From assembly GCA_024741835.1 (NCBI GenBank), contig JAENRP010000117.1, positions 58,975-122,974 of the forward strand: a stretch of DNA of 64,000 bases, read 5' to 3'. A program made the position numbers and the translations under genes. This document shows, piece by piece, positions 12,325 through 24,778 of this stretch (position 1 is its first letter; every line of letters starts with the position of its first letter). A model generated the notes under the pieces. The model made no database searches. It worked only from the letters and a program-made list of their open reading frames with translations, and was not told the DNA's origin. The DNA is from Diplocarpon mali. Lineage: Eukaryota > Ascomycota > Leotiomycetes > Helotiales > Drepanopezizaceae.

Positions 12325-14866
12325 TCTTATGATCGAAGTCCAGCCGTAGATTATCGGCCTCTTCCTCAGTAGCTTTCCAATTCCAAACAAATGACCCGTC
12401 AAAGACCAGGTACATATATCCCAGCGCCGCCAGTATCAGCAGCTACCTGACCAACCGTTGCACAACACAAAACACCGCTCAGTCTTAAATACGAAGCTAG
12501 ATGCTGTGCAACACCGGGAATCCATCCTTTCATATCCTCGCCCCAAGAGACAACACCGCTCCTTGCGCCTTACGCACGAACTCCCAGTCTCACGCTGCCG
12601 CATCGTATGTGTCAATACACTGCATAACATCCTGTCGAGCAAACGCCCCCGCCAGCAAGCATAACATTTCTATACTCGCATTCGTTCGCAGCCTTTGACC
12701 CGGCGCATACTACTTTCTCGCGATGCGTCACACGCATCGCATAACTTCACCAGGATGTAGGACTCCGTCGTGGCTCATTCAGGTGGCATTCCACGCCGTC
12801 AAACGGGGAGGCAGATCGCCAGCCGCTCAGCCACCGTGAGACACGAAACTCCCTCCCTTTCGGTCCCCGTCGACCAGTCCCTGCCCCCGAGGATGGCGAT
12901 GGGGGCGTAAGCGAGTTGCGTCTGCACTCCCTTTGCACTGCGCAGTAAATACACTTCCCACGCAGTACAGACCGCGCTCCCAGACAGCCTTGCGATGCAT
13001 CTCTCCTCACGGCCGTAGAGAGGCTTGGAAGGAGACTTGCTGCGTAACCCTTTCGCGGCTTCGAGGGATTCGTCGCTCGCGGTTTGGCGGTCTGGGTGTT
13101 GACCGCTTGTCAGGATGGGCTGGTATGCTGTGGATGGTTGCATCGGCCAAGATGGAGAGGCTTGCTGAGCCTCGGAGGGGGACGAGTCGTTCCCTTTCTC
13201 TCCTAATAGGATCTGCTTTGTTTGAATACGATGGGATGGAAACTCGCTAGCTCTATTGACAATGAGACCTTAGCGGAAGCTCGACACTAGCCGGCTGCTA
13301 GTTACTCAAGCGAGGCGAGCGGGCACCTGGGTCGCAACGTCGACTACATGTTTAAGGTGCTACCCGAGAAGAGGCAACTTGTATTTGATCTGAAAACTTC
13401 CAGGTCTTCAGCCTTCGTAAGACGCAATGTTCACTGTGTTCGCCGACTACGTGGGAGGTTCAAGACCCACAACAACCTCACCGCCTCATCTCTCCGTCCC
13501 AAGGCTATTCACTACCTCGCACCACCTCGGCGCATCCAGCTCAAGACCAGTAGCCATGCTTGAGATGTTCGGAGTCGTGGGTAGCATCGCACCCCAGCTG
13601 TATTATTTCTCCGTGCCTTGATAGCTCAGATGCAGAAAAGGTCATCTCTCAACGACAGGCGCCGTGCCGTAGCCTGTAGCTGCGGAGCATTCCCAAATAT
13701 AGGAAAACGATGGAGCTCTCTACAAAAGCTATGACTGTCGAGAAATTGTACATCGCGACGCTTACGCAGTCTATAAGCACGTCTTCAAAATACGCCTGTT
13801 AGATCAAACACATCAACGCCCAGCGTTTCAACGCGGGAGCATAGAAGCACGCAGCAATGAGGACCGGAATTCCTCTCTTTCATGCTCAGTCTCAAACAAT
13901 AGTACAGCGCCTCAAGATATAGTCGCCCTAAAGCCCCTTTTTGTCACAGTACCGCCCACCCCAGAAAGCCAAAACGTTGGCAGATTCAGAGATTCATTCC
14001 TAGTTGAATATCGCGTGCCTGTCTGAAAACCCACATACAGCTTTCCAAAAAGCTCACGATCTCTTCTTGAAAAGGAGGTTCGGATCGTGAAATTTAACCG
14101 ACTTTATGAATCACGAAACTGGATACAAGAATTCTTTTTTTAGCTTCCGATTTTGGCATTCTCCCGTCATGGAGCCGCGACACCAAGTACCTACCTACCT
14201 ACCTATTCTACACGTGCAACCGCTAATTGCAGATATCACGAGTCCGACATATGGATACACATCTTTTGCTCTAGATCTCGCCTTTGCTGAGGCTTTCCTT
14301 CTGGTTTCTTCTACTCGTTTTCGAACCCGGTCTACTTGGACGTCCGCGGGGCGGGGGATGGAAAGTCAGGAACTGGCTCGCTTAGTTCGAGGCTTTCATT
14401 CATGAATGAGACGCTACCTATGTCTTGTTGGCAGTCCGAGGATCAGAAAGAGAGCAGTTGCAGTAATACTGGGCGACTCACCTAGTTTCAGAGAACTGTA
14501 CGCTCCGTCCTACTATAAGTGGTCAGATCGTCATCTATAAGAAGAAAAACCTTCCATAAAATTCCAACTTACGATTTGCTTTTCACATCACCCGCGTTCC
14601 CCGCCCGCACACCAAAGAGAAAAGAGGGAGGATCAGAGTCAAGAGTGCGAGAACTGAGCCTAAGAATGAGGAATAAGGAATGGTGTCGTAAAAGGGAAAG
14701 CATGAATAGCTACGGCATCGAAGTCTCGGGGATAAGAAAACATGACTCGCAACAAGCTCAAATCCCCTATAATACATATACCATCATAAAATCCCCTACT
14801 GTGTTGTACGCCCATACAATCAGATATAAAAACCCATTATGTCTGCACACAGACCTTCACACAATA
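12325..14866. other. Intergenic, 2.5 kb, no supported gene
   Basis: This lies between the promoter side of the DUF2306 gene and the 3' end of the Mtf1-like gene. Open frames up to about 110 codons occur on both strands but overlap each other and carry no domain motif. A short TACC microsatellite (four units) lies near 14186-14203. Confidence 0.55.
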
Positions 14867-17462
14867 TCATATACCGCCAGACCCAAGCTTTTCACCCGGA
14901 TCGACATCGGGATTGTATGCTATCGTTCCCATACGGCTCAACATCTCATACTTGGACGGCTTCCAAGGCCACCTGATCCAAGTCTCTACCAAATCTTCCA
15001 ACATCTCCTCCGTCATCATCCTCACCGCCAGCTTATCCAGGTCCGGGTTGCCGCCCTTTCGACAATCCTTCAACGTCTTGCACTCTTCCGACAGCCACTC
15101 ATAAGCCCCCGGCAAAAGGCCCTTCAGGCCATGCTTGACGGACTGCAACGGCGAGGTGAACAGAGAACTGAGAAGATACTCCAGGATATCGAAGTGATCT
15201 TGATTGGCGCGGAGCACTGGCCACAGGGCTTTGGGGTGAATGTCGACGAGACACATTTCCCTCCGTGGCCAGAACTCATGGGGGTGCAATTTCAGGGGCT
15301 CGTATTCCCGCTGGTCCCAGAGGAGCAAGGGCGGGTCGGAGCTAATCGCTAGATAGTTCTGGATATTGTTGTAGAGATGTTCGCGGTTTTCTACGCTCAA
15401 AGCGGCGACAGCGTTTTCCCATGCCCTCACGCGATTATCGAGGGCGTCTCTTTGGGGCGATGTCGGGCTAGCTGCGGTCTCTGAGAGGTTTTTCTGTGCG
15501 GCAAGAATTTCGGCGTACTGGTTGCCTAAATCGAACAGTATTCGATACGAATTTTCATTAGAGCTTTTTTGATGCTTCATGCTCTTCATATGATTGTAGA
15601 GGGTGGCACCATCCTCCATTTGATCCATCGCTTTTGACTCGTAAGCACGCCTAAGAACTTCCAACTTCTTGGCGAACTCCTCGGTTTGTGTATAGCCGCG
15701 GTCCGGGACACTATAGTCAACAGGTTCATTTCCTGCAAGCCGTTTCATCAGCTCACTTTCTCGTCCTAGTGGCGCTTTGATGCCATTTCTTTTCATCTTC
15801 TCCACTACGCGGCGCGCGCTTTCTACGTCAAACCTGGTTTCCCTTGACCAAGAGCTTGTGTTAACAGTTGAAGATGCGACCTCTTCGAATTTCTTGCACA
15901 AAATTCCAGTCTCAATGGCAGCCTTACTTCGACAAGACATGGATCGTCCGAGGCCAATGTTCGACTTCTCGTCATCGTTGGTCCAGACTAACATCCGTAC
16001 GAGCCCGTATTTTTGAAATAGCGAATGCGCCCTTATAGAGGCAACAAACTGGTACATGACCATCTGTGCGATAGATGAGAAGCCCTTATATGGCCTCTTC
16101 GGGTGATAAGCAATGTTTGCAAGAACGAGAAGGGTGTCGTTGGGCTGATCCAATCGAGGATCCCCTCGTTCGAGAGGTACTTGGAAAGGAAGTAGGCCTG
16201 AAGACATGACATTTTCTAAATGGCCCCAAATAAGGCCAGATTTGGGCACCAATTTGTACGTCGACCCTGGCGTATCGACCAATGGTTCCAGCAGCGGCTC
16301 GTATATCTTATCTGGCTCCAGAAGAATGTGAGTTCGTGGTTTGAGCATCTCGTGTACTTTCTTTGACCATACACCGGCACCAGGACTAATGTCGATTATA
16401 TCACATCCCTGGTGCTTTTCCAGAGATGGCTTCAGGCGTTCAATAATATCGTCTGTAGAATCTCAGTATCAAGACCTTTTCGAACGTGAAGACTATCCTA
16501 CCACAAGCTTCCTCGCTAATAATGTTCATCCGCTTTTTGTCTGCTCCTGTTCTCCCATCCTTCCGAGTTTTTCCCATACCCCATCGCAGGTACCGGGTTA
16601 TGTCCTTCGCGGGATCTTCCGGCTTTTGACATGGCCGCGCGCCATCACGTCGCGATTTTTCGTCGTCGACAATTGACCGAGGTTTGGCTTCTGACTTGCC
16701 TGAAGATAACACGGGTACACGCCCCCCTCTGTTCAGAAGCTTCTTTTTTTTTATAGCAGCTATAATCTGGTTTATTGTTTCATAATCATTGTGGGTTAGA
16801 ACTATCGAAGTTTCCGGGGAATGGGTTTTCCCATGCTTGTGCTTCTCGTCTTTGATCAAATCATTTGGGGAGTCATGTTCTCCCTCTGATGATGCTTGTT
16901 TCGGCGTCACCTGTGCTGGAAACTTAGTTTCGACATCCTCTGTGCCCTCTTGAGCTTTCTTCCTTGATGTCCGCGGATTGGGACCTTCTAGAGTTTTATC
17001 CTCCCTGTCCTGAGCCTTTTTCTTAGTCCTTGTTGCCCGCGCCTTTGGATCTATTACAGTGTTATCTGCCCCTTCTTGCGCCTTCGTTCTGGCCCTTGTT
17101 GCCCGCAACTTTGATCCCGGCACAGAGTAATCTTCTGTAATGGTGACCCCTTTTGAATGCTTTCTCCGTGCTCGCTGCTCCGTACCCAAGCTAAGATCAT
17201 TCTTCCGACTCCGTTCTTCTCTTTGCAGTCCTTCCTGTGCCTCTTTTGCAGGCAATAGCTGTTCTAGGGTTTCCGAGAGTTCGGCAGGTTGCGGATCTGT
17301 TTCAAACTCGGTCGGCAAAGGATTTCCAGTACATCGAAGGACCGAAGAACGGTGAAATGATCGTTTTCGAGTCACTCGAGATCGTATTGAATTCGCTTGC
17401 CATCGACCTTGCGCGGGTCGAGTCGCAGTGTACAGCCGGAACATCAACGAATAAGGTACCAT
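14867..17462 (-). CDS. MTF1: Mitochondrial transcription factor 1-like protein (rRNA dimethylase fold)
   Basis: Complement(join(14867..16452,16502..17462)) gives 848 residues. The 49-nt intron (16453-16501) runs from GTAGGA to CTACAG and joins ISEEAC to DIIERLKP through a split codon. Residues 1 to about 45 form a basic, Ser/Arg-rich, acid-free presequence (FRLYTATRPAQGRW...RKRSFHRSS) that suggests mitochondrial import. Residues about 50-310 are low-complexity and include a repeated Lys/Arg-rich unit. The conserved part starts near 311: RMNIISEEA, a SAM-binding-like DIIDISPGAGVWS at 338-350, HILLEPD, NDTLLVLANIAYHP, and YGLVRMLVWTNDDEK. Relatives are the specificity factor (sc-mtTFB) that helps mitochondrial RNA polymerase open promoters. 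The first ATG of the frame is at 17462. The gene is divergent from the AMSH gene. Confidence 0.78.
16936..17111 (-). repeat. Degenerate tandem repeat inside the Mtf1-like N-terminal extension
   Basis: Three imperfect units of about 20-23 codons lie in residues 118-175. Each has the shape [K/R]xRATRxxxKAQEGxxDxT, for example LRATRARTKAQEGADNT, then ARATRTKKKAQDREDKT, then a shorter PRTSRKKAQEGTED. The units are visible in both protein and DNA. Confidence 0.65.
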
Positions 17463-17834
17463 GGAAGGCTTTGCAGCGTTAGACACCGAGCTCCCTGAAT
17501 TGAAGCTCGCACAATGATAAAGGCTTAGCAAAGGAGAGACTGCATGAATAGTTGAGAAATACTACTGAGACTGATTAGCTTACCCTTCGAGGCTGAAAGA
17601 ACATGGCAAAATATTCTGCCATTATTCACCGCTTCCCACTCCACCCCCCCAGGTTCTCGGGAATTCAGGGCAAGCCATGAAGGTGTTAGAATTACGTCCG
17701 CTGTAGTCGACACTGTGACCTCAGGATCTTTTTCTTAATGGAATACGCACTTCAAAAAGCTGAGGCTCACATCAGACCGCAGCCCACATTATTCGAAGAG
17801 AGGGACTCGGCTTGTCCGACGAAAGGAAGCAATC
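17463..17834. promoter_or_regulatory. Shared divergent promoter region (Mtf1-like / AMSH-like)
   Basis: The two start codons face away from each other across 372 bp with no gene between. This interval must hold both core promoters. I do not see a clear TATA box or a named transcription-factor site. Co-regulation is inference from layout only. Confidence 0.5.
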
Positions 17835-19513
17835 ATGGCCGGGTCAACGTTCCAGGTCTCCAAGCCTATGAGCGTCAAGGAGATATCCGCAAGAGCCCAG
17901 GACTTTGAGTTCAATCCCTGGATCGCTCTTAAGTACTGGGTGCGGACTGCGGATACGCTGCTGCGAGAGGTACGTTTGGGTCGGACTGGAGAGTGGCTCT
18001 GCTGATAGCTGGCAGGCACAAGTCTATGAACAGGAGGAGAATGACCAGCAAGCATATCTTCTCTTCATGCGCTATGCCACTCTGGTCACTGAAAAACTTC
18101 CTCTCCATCCGGCTGCGAAAGATCCAGAGAGTCGGCAAGCACTCAAGTCGGTACGACAGAACCTTCCGCTGGTTTTGGACACATTGGAAGTGCTCAAACC
18201 CCGAATCACTGCCCGATACGATGCTTGGGAAGCGGCCATGGGACGGAGGAGAGAGTCAAATATCATGCTTGGCCACAATAGGACACGGTCCAATATAGCA
18301 GCTGCTTCAGACCCAGCTGTGGCAGGAAACACGACAACACTCGCTGCTGCAGATAACAGCCAGCTCGCGGTGAAACTGGCACACAAAGAAACGAGGAGGC
18401 GCGACGCTGCGAAGAGGGCTACACGCCAGGCCGGAGTTTCCGCGCAGGAGGAGCAGGAAAGACGAACTGCTGGACTTTGGGATGACTGGGAGTCTGCTCT
18501 CTCGAAAGACCGCTCGACGGACGAAGCTAAGATGCAAAGAGACATGGAGGCTTCAAGAAGAAGGCTGGAAAGAACATATGAGGCACCAGAACGAGTCCAG
18601 CGCAACTTTTCCAGGCCACGACCTGCGGCCATCATGCCTCCGAGAAGTGGGAGCAGTCAATACCGATACCCTTCGATCACAGGATCCCAACCATTAAGTA
18701 ACGGAAATAGATACGAGGCACGCTCAGCTTCGCCATCTGTGTCGTCTCCCCCACCTAAGCCGCCGAAAGAGAGCGTGACGACCTCCCTCGATGAGCTGGA
18801 ACCCCCACCACGACCCGAGAAGAGTACACTCGATCTCCCACAACCCGATCCGGCAACTTTGCTAGCGAAGAAAAATTACACCTTCCGCCCCTCTGCCTAC
18901 CTTGAAAGCGGCGAGCCTCTCCGAACTGTCTTCCTCCCTCCAACACTACGCAACGAGTTCCTCAAAGTAGCTGAAGCCAACACTCGCCGTAATCTCGAAA
19001 CGTGCGGTATGCTCTGCGGTAATCTGATTTCCAATGCTCTCTTCATCCAGAAGGTTGTTATACCTGAGCAGAAGAGCACCAGCGACACGTGCGAGACCGT
19101 GAATGAGAACTCGCTCTTCGAGTACTGCGCCAATGAGGACTTGCTGCTGCTAGGATGGATCCACACACATCCCACCCAGTCGTGCTTTATGAGTAGCGTG
19201 GACCTGCACACGCATTTCGGATACCAGACCATGATGAAAGAGAGCATCGCGATCGTGTGTGCGCCGAGCAAGAATCCCTCGTAAATTAGTTTCACCCTTG
19301 ATCTAACGCGCAGATTTGCTAATATGTGATAGCTGGGGTGTGTTTCGGTTGACTGACCCGCCTGGAAAACAAGCTATCGCTCAATGCACCAAGTCCTCGC
19401 TCTTCCACCCTCACGACGTACGGAACCTGTACACCGATGCGCTGCGCCCTGGTCACGTGTTCGAAGCGGATGGATTGGAATTCTCGATGGTAGATTTAAG
19501 GCCTGGAACTTGA
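17835..19513 (+). CDS. sst2: AMSH/Sst2-type JAMM deubiquitinase
   Basis: Join(17835..17969,18016..19280,19333..19513) gives 526 residues. Intron 1 (46 nt) is GTACGT...GGCAG in phase 0. Intron 2 (52 nt) is GTAAAT...GATAG, joining KNPS to WGVFRLTDP through a split codon. Residues about 8-120 match the USP8-dimerisation/MIT-like N-terminal domain (ISARAQDFEFNPWIALKYWVRTA, YLLFMRYATLVTEKLPLHP). A charged, proline-rich linker follows. Residues about 350-526 form the MPN+ domain with an intact zinc motif: H428, H430, S438 and D441 in HTHPTQSCFMSSVD, plus a candidate catalytic Glu in NLETCGMLCG. The tail FHPHDVRNLYTDALRPGHV holds the second zinc-site residues typical of AMSH. AMSH enzymes cut K63-linked ubiquitin chains on endosomal cargo next to ESCRT. 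All key residues are present, so it is predicted active. Confidence 0.93.
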
Positions 19514-21161
19514 GCGACGCATGGGCTCGCTCATGGGCGCTTTCTTGTGGGGGAATCGTATCGACCCGAAGATCAGATTATTGAATTTAGCACAGCGTTG
19601 GCGTTCAGGTGGGTCGGGACAAAAGGGCAGAATCTGCGACTTGCATTCTGATGGCTTGATGACGCGATACCTGGCTCTCGCGGTGTGAGGGTGACCCAAA
19701 TGGGTTAATGGATGGAAATGCATTCCATCTGCCCGTCAGCCCCTGGCTTTGGAGATATGAACGTGCATGAGGGGCGAGCTCGTCATAAGCGAGAACTATG
19801 ACAGCGAGCCTTTTCGGACTCGTTTGAAATTGCTTATATTGCGAAGCTGCTCGCCATAATCTTCCTTGGTTTTCCGAAATTACTGCCGCTGTTGCTGTTG
19901 CCATTTCTGTCGCTATCCCTGTTTTCTGCGCCAACACTGTTGAAACATCTTCCCAGAAGCCCTGATATTTTCCGTCGTTGCGCGAGTGCGTAATTTTACT
20001 GCATTTGTGTTTTTTCTCCGTAGTATTTGCAGCCCGCGGACGCAGCTGGTCTCGTCGGGCTCTTATCGGGTATTTTCAGAGCCCGGGCATGCGGGTGCGT
20101 TTCTGGACGAGAGATATCACCAGACGCGATCGTGTGGAAACGGAAGCATGTCGTTCTCCTGCAGCTATCCTCCTGCCAGATAGCCCTGCACTTGGCCTTG
20201 ATCCTAAAAGCTCTGGTTCTCCGCGGTAGGAAGAACACGGCTCGGGTTGGCTTGGGGGTTTGGTGGTGTGTACGGAGAAGGGGAGTTGGATATCTTAGCC
20301 AGCACCGCTGTGCGGTGCAGTTTATCCCGCCCGCGGACTGCCGCGTTTCCTGCGCCGTTGTCGTGGGTCGGGCATGATGTGGAATGTAGTGAGATGGCGG
20401 TTAGGATCTCACAGACATTTGCATTGCTCAGCCTAAGGGAGAGGCTGCTCATCTCAGAGTCTCGCGCGCCTGATCGGAAGCTTTGCACTTTTCTCTTGCG
20501 GCGCTTGTAGCATATGTGGACAAGGCAGTATTAAGTGTTGCGCCTATGAATTATCTCCGGACGGAACACCGCAGCGTGTATAGCCGGCTGTGTAAAGTGT
20601 TCTGTTGTGTTCCATACGGCGAAAAAAAGGGGCGCAGAGATGCAATGCGATACTTGACTCCCCGCTGGAGGAATTCCTCTCGGGCACTCGCAACTGCCAG
20701 CTCATAGAAACAGGTATAGGTAGTCTGCAGTCTATTGCGGGCTATCTTAGCGGGATACTACAGCGAACACAGAGGTAGGAAAGGTATGTCAGGTTAGGAT
20801 ACGTGATACCGGCCTTGCGGCTTCTGGTTACTGCGCTGGGTAACAAGTGTGAGGATAGTCCTGTTTTGGGGATTTGTTGTACGCGTGTTGTGTGTACTTT
20901 CGCAGCGTCACTCCTGGAGCTTGAAGTCTTAAGCGAAGAACCTACTTTCTTCTCCCCGGCTACCTGCGGTATTTGCGGAAAGGAACGATACTTCGTTCTC
21001 AGAAGTTCTCAGCTTGGTGGCCTTGTTGGGGGAGGTTCATTCTCATGAAAATCATGTCGAGTCAGAGAAACACAATACAGAGTTTCCACAAGCGAGAAAA
21101 GTCAAGTCGTCGGCAACGATTACTAGGCGAATGAAGAAGCTGCGGGAAGATCACATTCCTG
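19514..21161. other. Intergenic between convergent genes, no supported gene
   Basis: This 1.65-kb stretch receives the 3' ends of the AMSH-like gene (plus) and the kinase gene (minus). Short overlapping open frames on both strands carry no motif. I see no repeat and no RNA gene. Confidence 0.55.
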
Positions 21162-23035
21162 CTAGGGTCGAGCAATCTTGTAATTCATATTTACAACGAC
21201 GTACCCGGGCTCATCGACCTGAAAATTCGCAATCGGAGGTGTTGTTAGTGGGATGACTGGACGTCCCGATCCTGGTGGTTTGGCATTGGCATTGGCATTT
21301 GTCTTCGGCGCTCGATGTGCCTTCCCCAGATACCCCGACGCCATACTAGCCATACTGCCGTCGCCAGGATCGACCTTCGCCACGCGGTTCGTCAGGTACC
21401 TCAGACCAAAGCCAGCAAGAGAGCCGGCGATGTTTGCCGCACTGTTTGCCGCGCTGCTTGCAGCGGATACAGCAGCACTTCCTGCCAGGGCAGACACCGG
21501 GCCAGCAGATGGGGTCACAAACCCGCCCAGTCTGGTCCCGGTGGTAGCTTGAGCTGCTGCGAATGCATCGTCCCACGCACGATGCTCAACCAGAAACGAG
21601 GTTGGGGGCTCGGGGTCCTGGAACCCCGTCGGGCGCATGGGGATATTCGGAAGGCCCGCGGGCAGGCCTTGGAGCCCTGATAGCCCGGTGCGCTGAGTGA
21701 GCAGGAGGACGCTGCTCATCACGACGTTGAGCCCTTGCAGAGTGTCGTTTGCCAGCTGGGTGGATGTCGGGCGGAGCGGTGCCTCGCGAAGCAGACATTC
21801 CTGGATCAGCATGCGGAGGGACTTGGAGTAACGCTCAGCCCCCTCGCCCGTATTCAACCTGATGCTGTGATTAAGCTCCAGAGCCAGGGTTGTTCCCCGC
21901 TCTGCGAGAGAAGATCGCGCAGTTCGTGGATCTCTGGGGTCGTCGCAGCGCTCTGGGTTGAAGTCGAAGTTTTCTTGAAGGAGGAGAGAGTTCATGATAG
22001 CACCAATTTGCCAGATATTCGAGCACGTTCCTTTCCTTGGGTGCTCTAGCGGAATGCCTGTCTTCTGCCACGGTCCAAATGGCCATTCGGGTGTTTCTTC
22101 CTGCAGATTGTTAGTCGTTGGTCTTGATCAATGGATAGAGAGATCATGGTCAACCAGGGAGACATGATTCAAAGCTTACAGGTGGTTTGAAAGCAGGCGC
22201 TCCTCGGTCACTATATGTACCTCCGTATTCATCGTCTTGAAGATCCTGAGAAGGGACCATCTTTGCTTCTCCGAAGTCTCCGATCTAGCGAGGTCAGCAG
22301 TGTATATTCCCGTACCATCTCGCAAACGAACCTTCGCGATTGGTAACCGGTCATGATCTTGGTCTCGGAAACCGAGGAAAACTGGGCCGAGTCATCAGAA
22401 ACCACGAACATTCGGAACGTCGAAAGCAGCGAGGCAGACTCACCATTATCGCACTTCAGATCGCAATGCATTAGCTCCTCGTCATCCTCCCAGACGATGT
22501 TGTCGAATGTATTTTCGCTCCGTCGGTCCAGAGCATGGACCCCCAGAGCGAGACAGTTGAAGATTGCCCAAGCGTCCATCTCAGAGAGTGGCTCAGGCGC
22601 AATCTTGGTACTTCTACTCTCGCCAGCACGGCCGGGGATGAACTGGTTGAGGTCGCCACCAGGACAGTACTCCAGGAAGATCTTGACAACCTCTTCCATG
22701 TGCGCGAACCTGTCTCCCAGTCGATTGCCCCCGTACTGGCGCACGATATGCCTGGCATTGATGCCTGCGATCATGAGCCCGAGATTCCCCTCATCGAGCG
22801 TGGTTTTCCCGCTCTTCGAGCCCAACTCGTACTCCTTGAACTGCGACTGCTTGACAACGACCTGCTTGAGAGCCGGCGCCTTGGGGTCGTCGCCCAGATA
22901 TTCCCAGAGCCCCGTGACGCCGAAGCTTCCCTTCCCTAGCAGCTTGGTGCCGTGCCATCCTTGACCTATTCGGTTCTTCCACGTTGGCTCACTTGCGAGG
23001 AACGCAGCCTCGTCCTGGGGCCGGAAAGCCAGCAT
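21162..23035 (-). CDS. Fungal serine/threonine protein kinase with Ala-rich C-terminal tail
   Basis: Four exons, complement(join(21162..22100,22180..22284,22332..22381,22444..23035)), give 561 residues. The introns are 62 nt (GTGAGT...CCAG), 47 nt (GTTCGT...GCTAG) and 79 nt (GTAAGC...TGCAG). The joins restore an unbroken catalytic core: DLKCDN to VFLGFRDQDH, then RLPIAK to IGDFGEAK. Visible elements are a glycine loop (GKGSFG, 34-39), the ATP-binding lysine candidate K62 (VVVKQS), the catalytic loop HCDLKCDN (190-197) and DFG (217-219). HCD in place of HRD makes it a non-RD kinase; the Asp, Lys and Asn needed for catalysis are kept. Further motifs are EEVVKIFLEYCPGGDL and LLREAPLRPTSTQL. Residues about 400-480 are rich in Ala, Ser and Gly. 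It belongs to a Pezizomycotina-type kinase group whose substrates I do not know. Confidence 0.82.
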
Positions 23036-24778
23036 CTTCGAGTACTCGAATGGTCAAGACTTGTATGGTTATATCGACTCGTACCTGACACGGCGCGGCC
23101 CGCGCAGACAAGAACAATCATCATGGCTATTTCATCTGCCATAATGGCTATTGCAGGAAACGGAATGTCTTTGATGGGACATTGCTTTGTACTGCTGGAA
23201 AACTCTCTTTGACGTCCTCGTGGCGTTGACCTGTTGGCCAAATTCGGTTTCGTCCTTTGCCTAGAGACGCATGATTTCAACAGCGAGAAATGCATTACAG
23301 TCGATCCAAAGCGGTTGGGTCCAAAGGGGCTGGGGCCAAGGTGTTTGTATCCAGATGCATCGCAGTATCTGGGTGTAGGACACTAGTTTGCTGTCTTCAG
23401 GGACCTTGTACAAGGAAATAAGCATGATACTGAATTAATCCAACAAGAATGACGTTCCAGACTGACTTGTAAGTGAATCCTCTCATCCCACATGCCAGTG
23501 AGGGATATTGACATTGCAGATGGATGAGCAGACGACGTTGAAGTAATGCCTTGAGCTGAAGGCGCAGTTAGTACGGCGGACCGCTGAGGAGCCCGACATG
23601 TAGAACCCTTTTCGCAAGCCAAGGGACGACTTGTAATTATCATCAGCTTCTGTTTACCACCAACCGTCGAGCAGCTCCAGATTCTGCTGACTTTCTATGT
23701 TCTGCCGAACACTTTCTATCACGAGAACCGACCACTTGTATTTGTTCCCATGCTACACTCGGATATGATGACCGCACCATCTGAGAGGGCATTGCCCAGC
23801 TGCGCGCCTCGGCGCAAGACTTGAATAATATGCTTATTTTCAACAATTACATGTCCACACATGTCATTGTTATTCTACAGGCCGCGGCCAAACTATCTTG
23901 ATTGAAACTCGGAGTGCATTGATCATAGCAGAGCATCATATACACGAAAGTAGGATTAAGCCAAACCTCCCGTCCCGGTATGGGAGAAATGCTCCACGGT
24001 TCATTGCAACTGCAACGCCGCGCAGGAAACCCGTCGCTAATTTCTAACATGGAGTACGAGCGCTCTCGAAGAACCTCAAGGGCAAGAGTCCAATCAATAC
24101 ATGATTCCTGTTCTGTGAATCTGCAAAGTTTGGCTGTGGTGCGAAGGGGAACCATGAACCCGTCCCATGAGTCGCACAATGTTTGGACGCGATCTTAAAG
24201 GACGCATCAGTGACCTCTAATTTTGCATCATGTTGGATCTGTGGACGGACTTCCTAGACTCGGGCCTCGAATTCTCCCAGATCAACGTGGCAGTACTGGC
24301 TCAGAGAGAAATATGTTGGTGTCTCTCGCACGTCAGTCAGTCGTTTTCAAAGTCCTAGATGGAATTTCCACCCAAGAGGAGAAGAATCTTGCTACTAGCG
24401 CAATTGTTTTTTTTTTCGCTAAGTATTGAACTGCTTCCTTTTGCTGGGGAATCATGTTAACATTACTGGCCGATATGATTGCTCTGGTATCGAAGACCTG
24501 CAATGGTCTCGGCTATGCTTGATATCTATCAAATATAGCCTGGGGTCGAACCAGAGCTTTGTCTTCCGTGCACAAAAGACCAACGCTCTTTGTCCCTTGA
24601 CCCGATCCATGAATGCGGAAATCCAAGTGTTCAACGGCCGCGGACAAAGCCACGAAGTCTGCCTGCTTGAGACCCATCATATCTTTGTTCGGGTTAATTT
24701 ACAAGTTTCATAGGGCAAAAAGATCTCGACATCGACTCATCTCATAAGTTCAAAAGTAGCACTTCTTTTACGTCTTAC
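23036..24778. other. Divergent intergenic region, no supported gene
   Basis: This 1.7-kb stretch separates the kinase gene (minus) from the HExxH gene (plus) and must hold both promoters. The open frames are short and motif-free. Confidence 0.55.

Noticed and set aside
14519..15352. 277-codon open frame on the plus strand
   Set aside because: Its second half is antisense to the Mtf1-like exon and the rest is motif-free; the minus-strand protein explains the coding signal.
17463..17531. Longer start for the Mtf1-like gene
   Set aside because: The upstream in-frame codon is TTG; the first ATG at 17462 already gives a good mitochondrial presequence.
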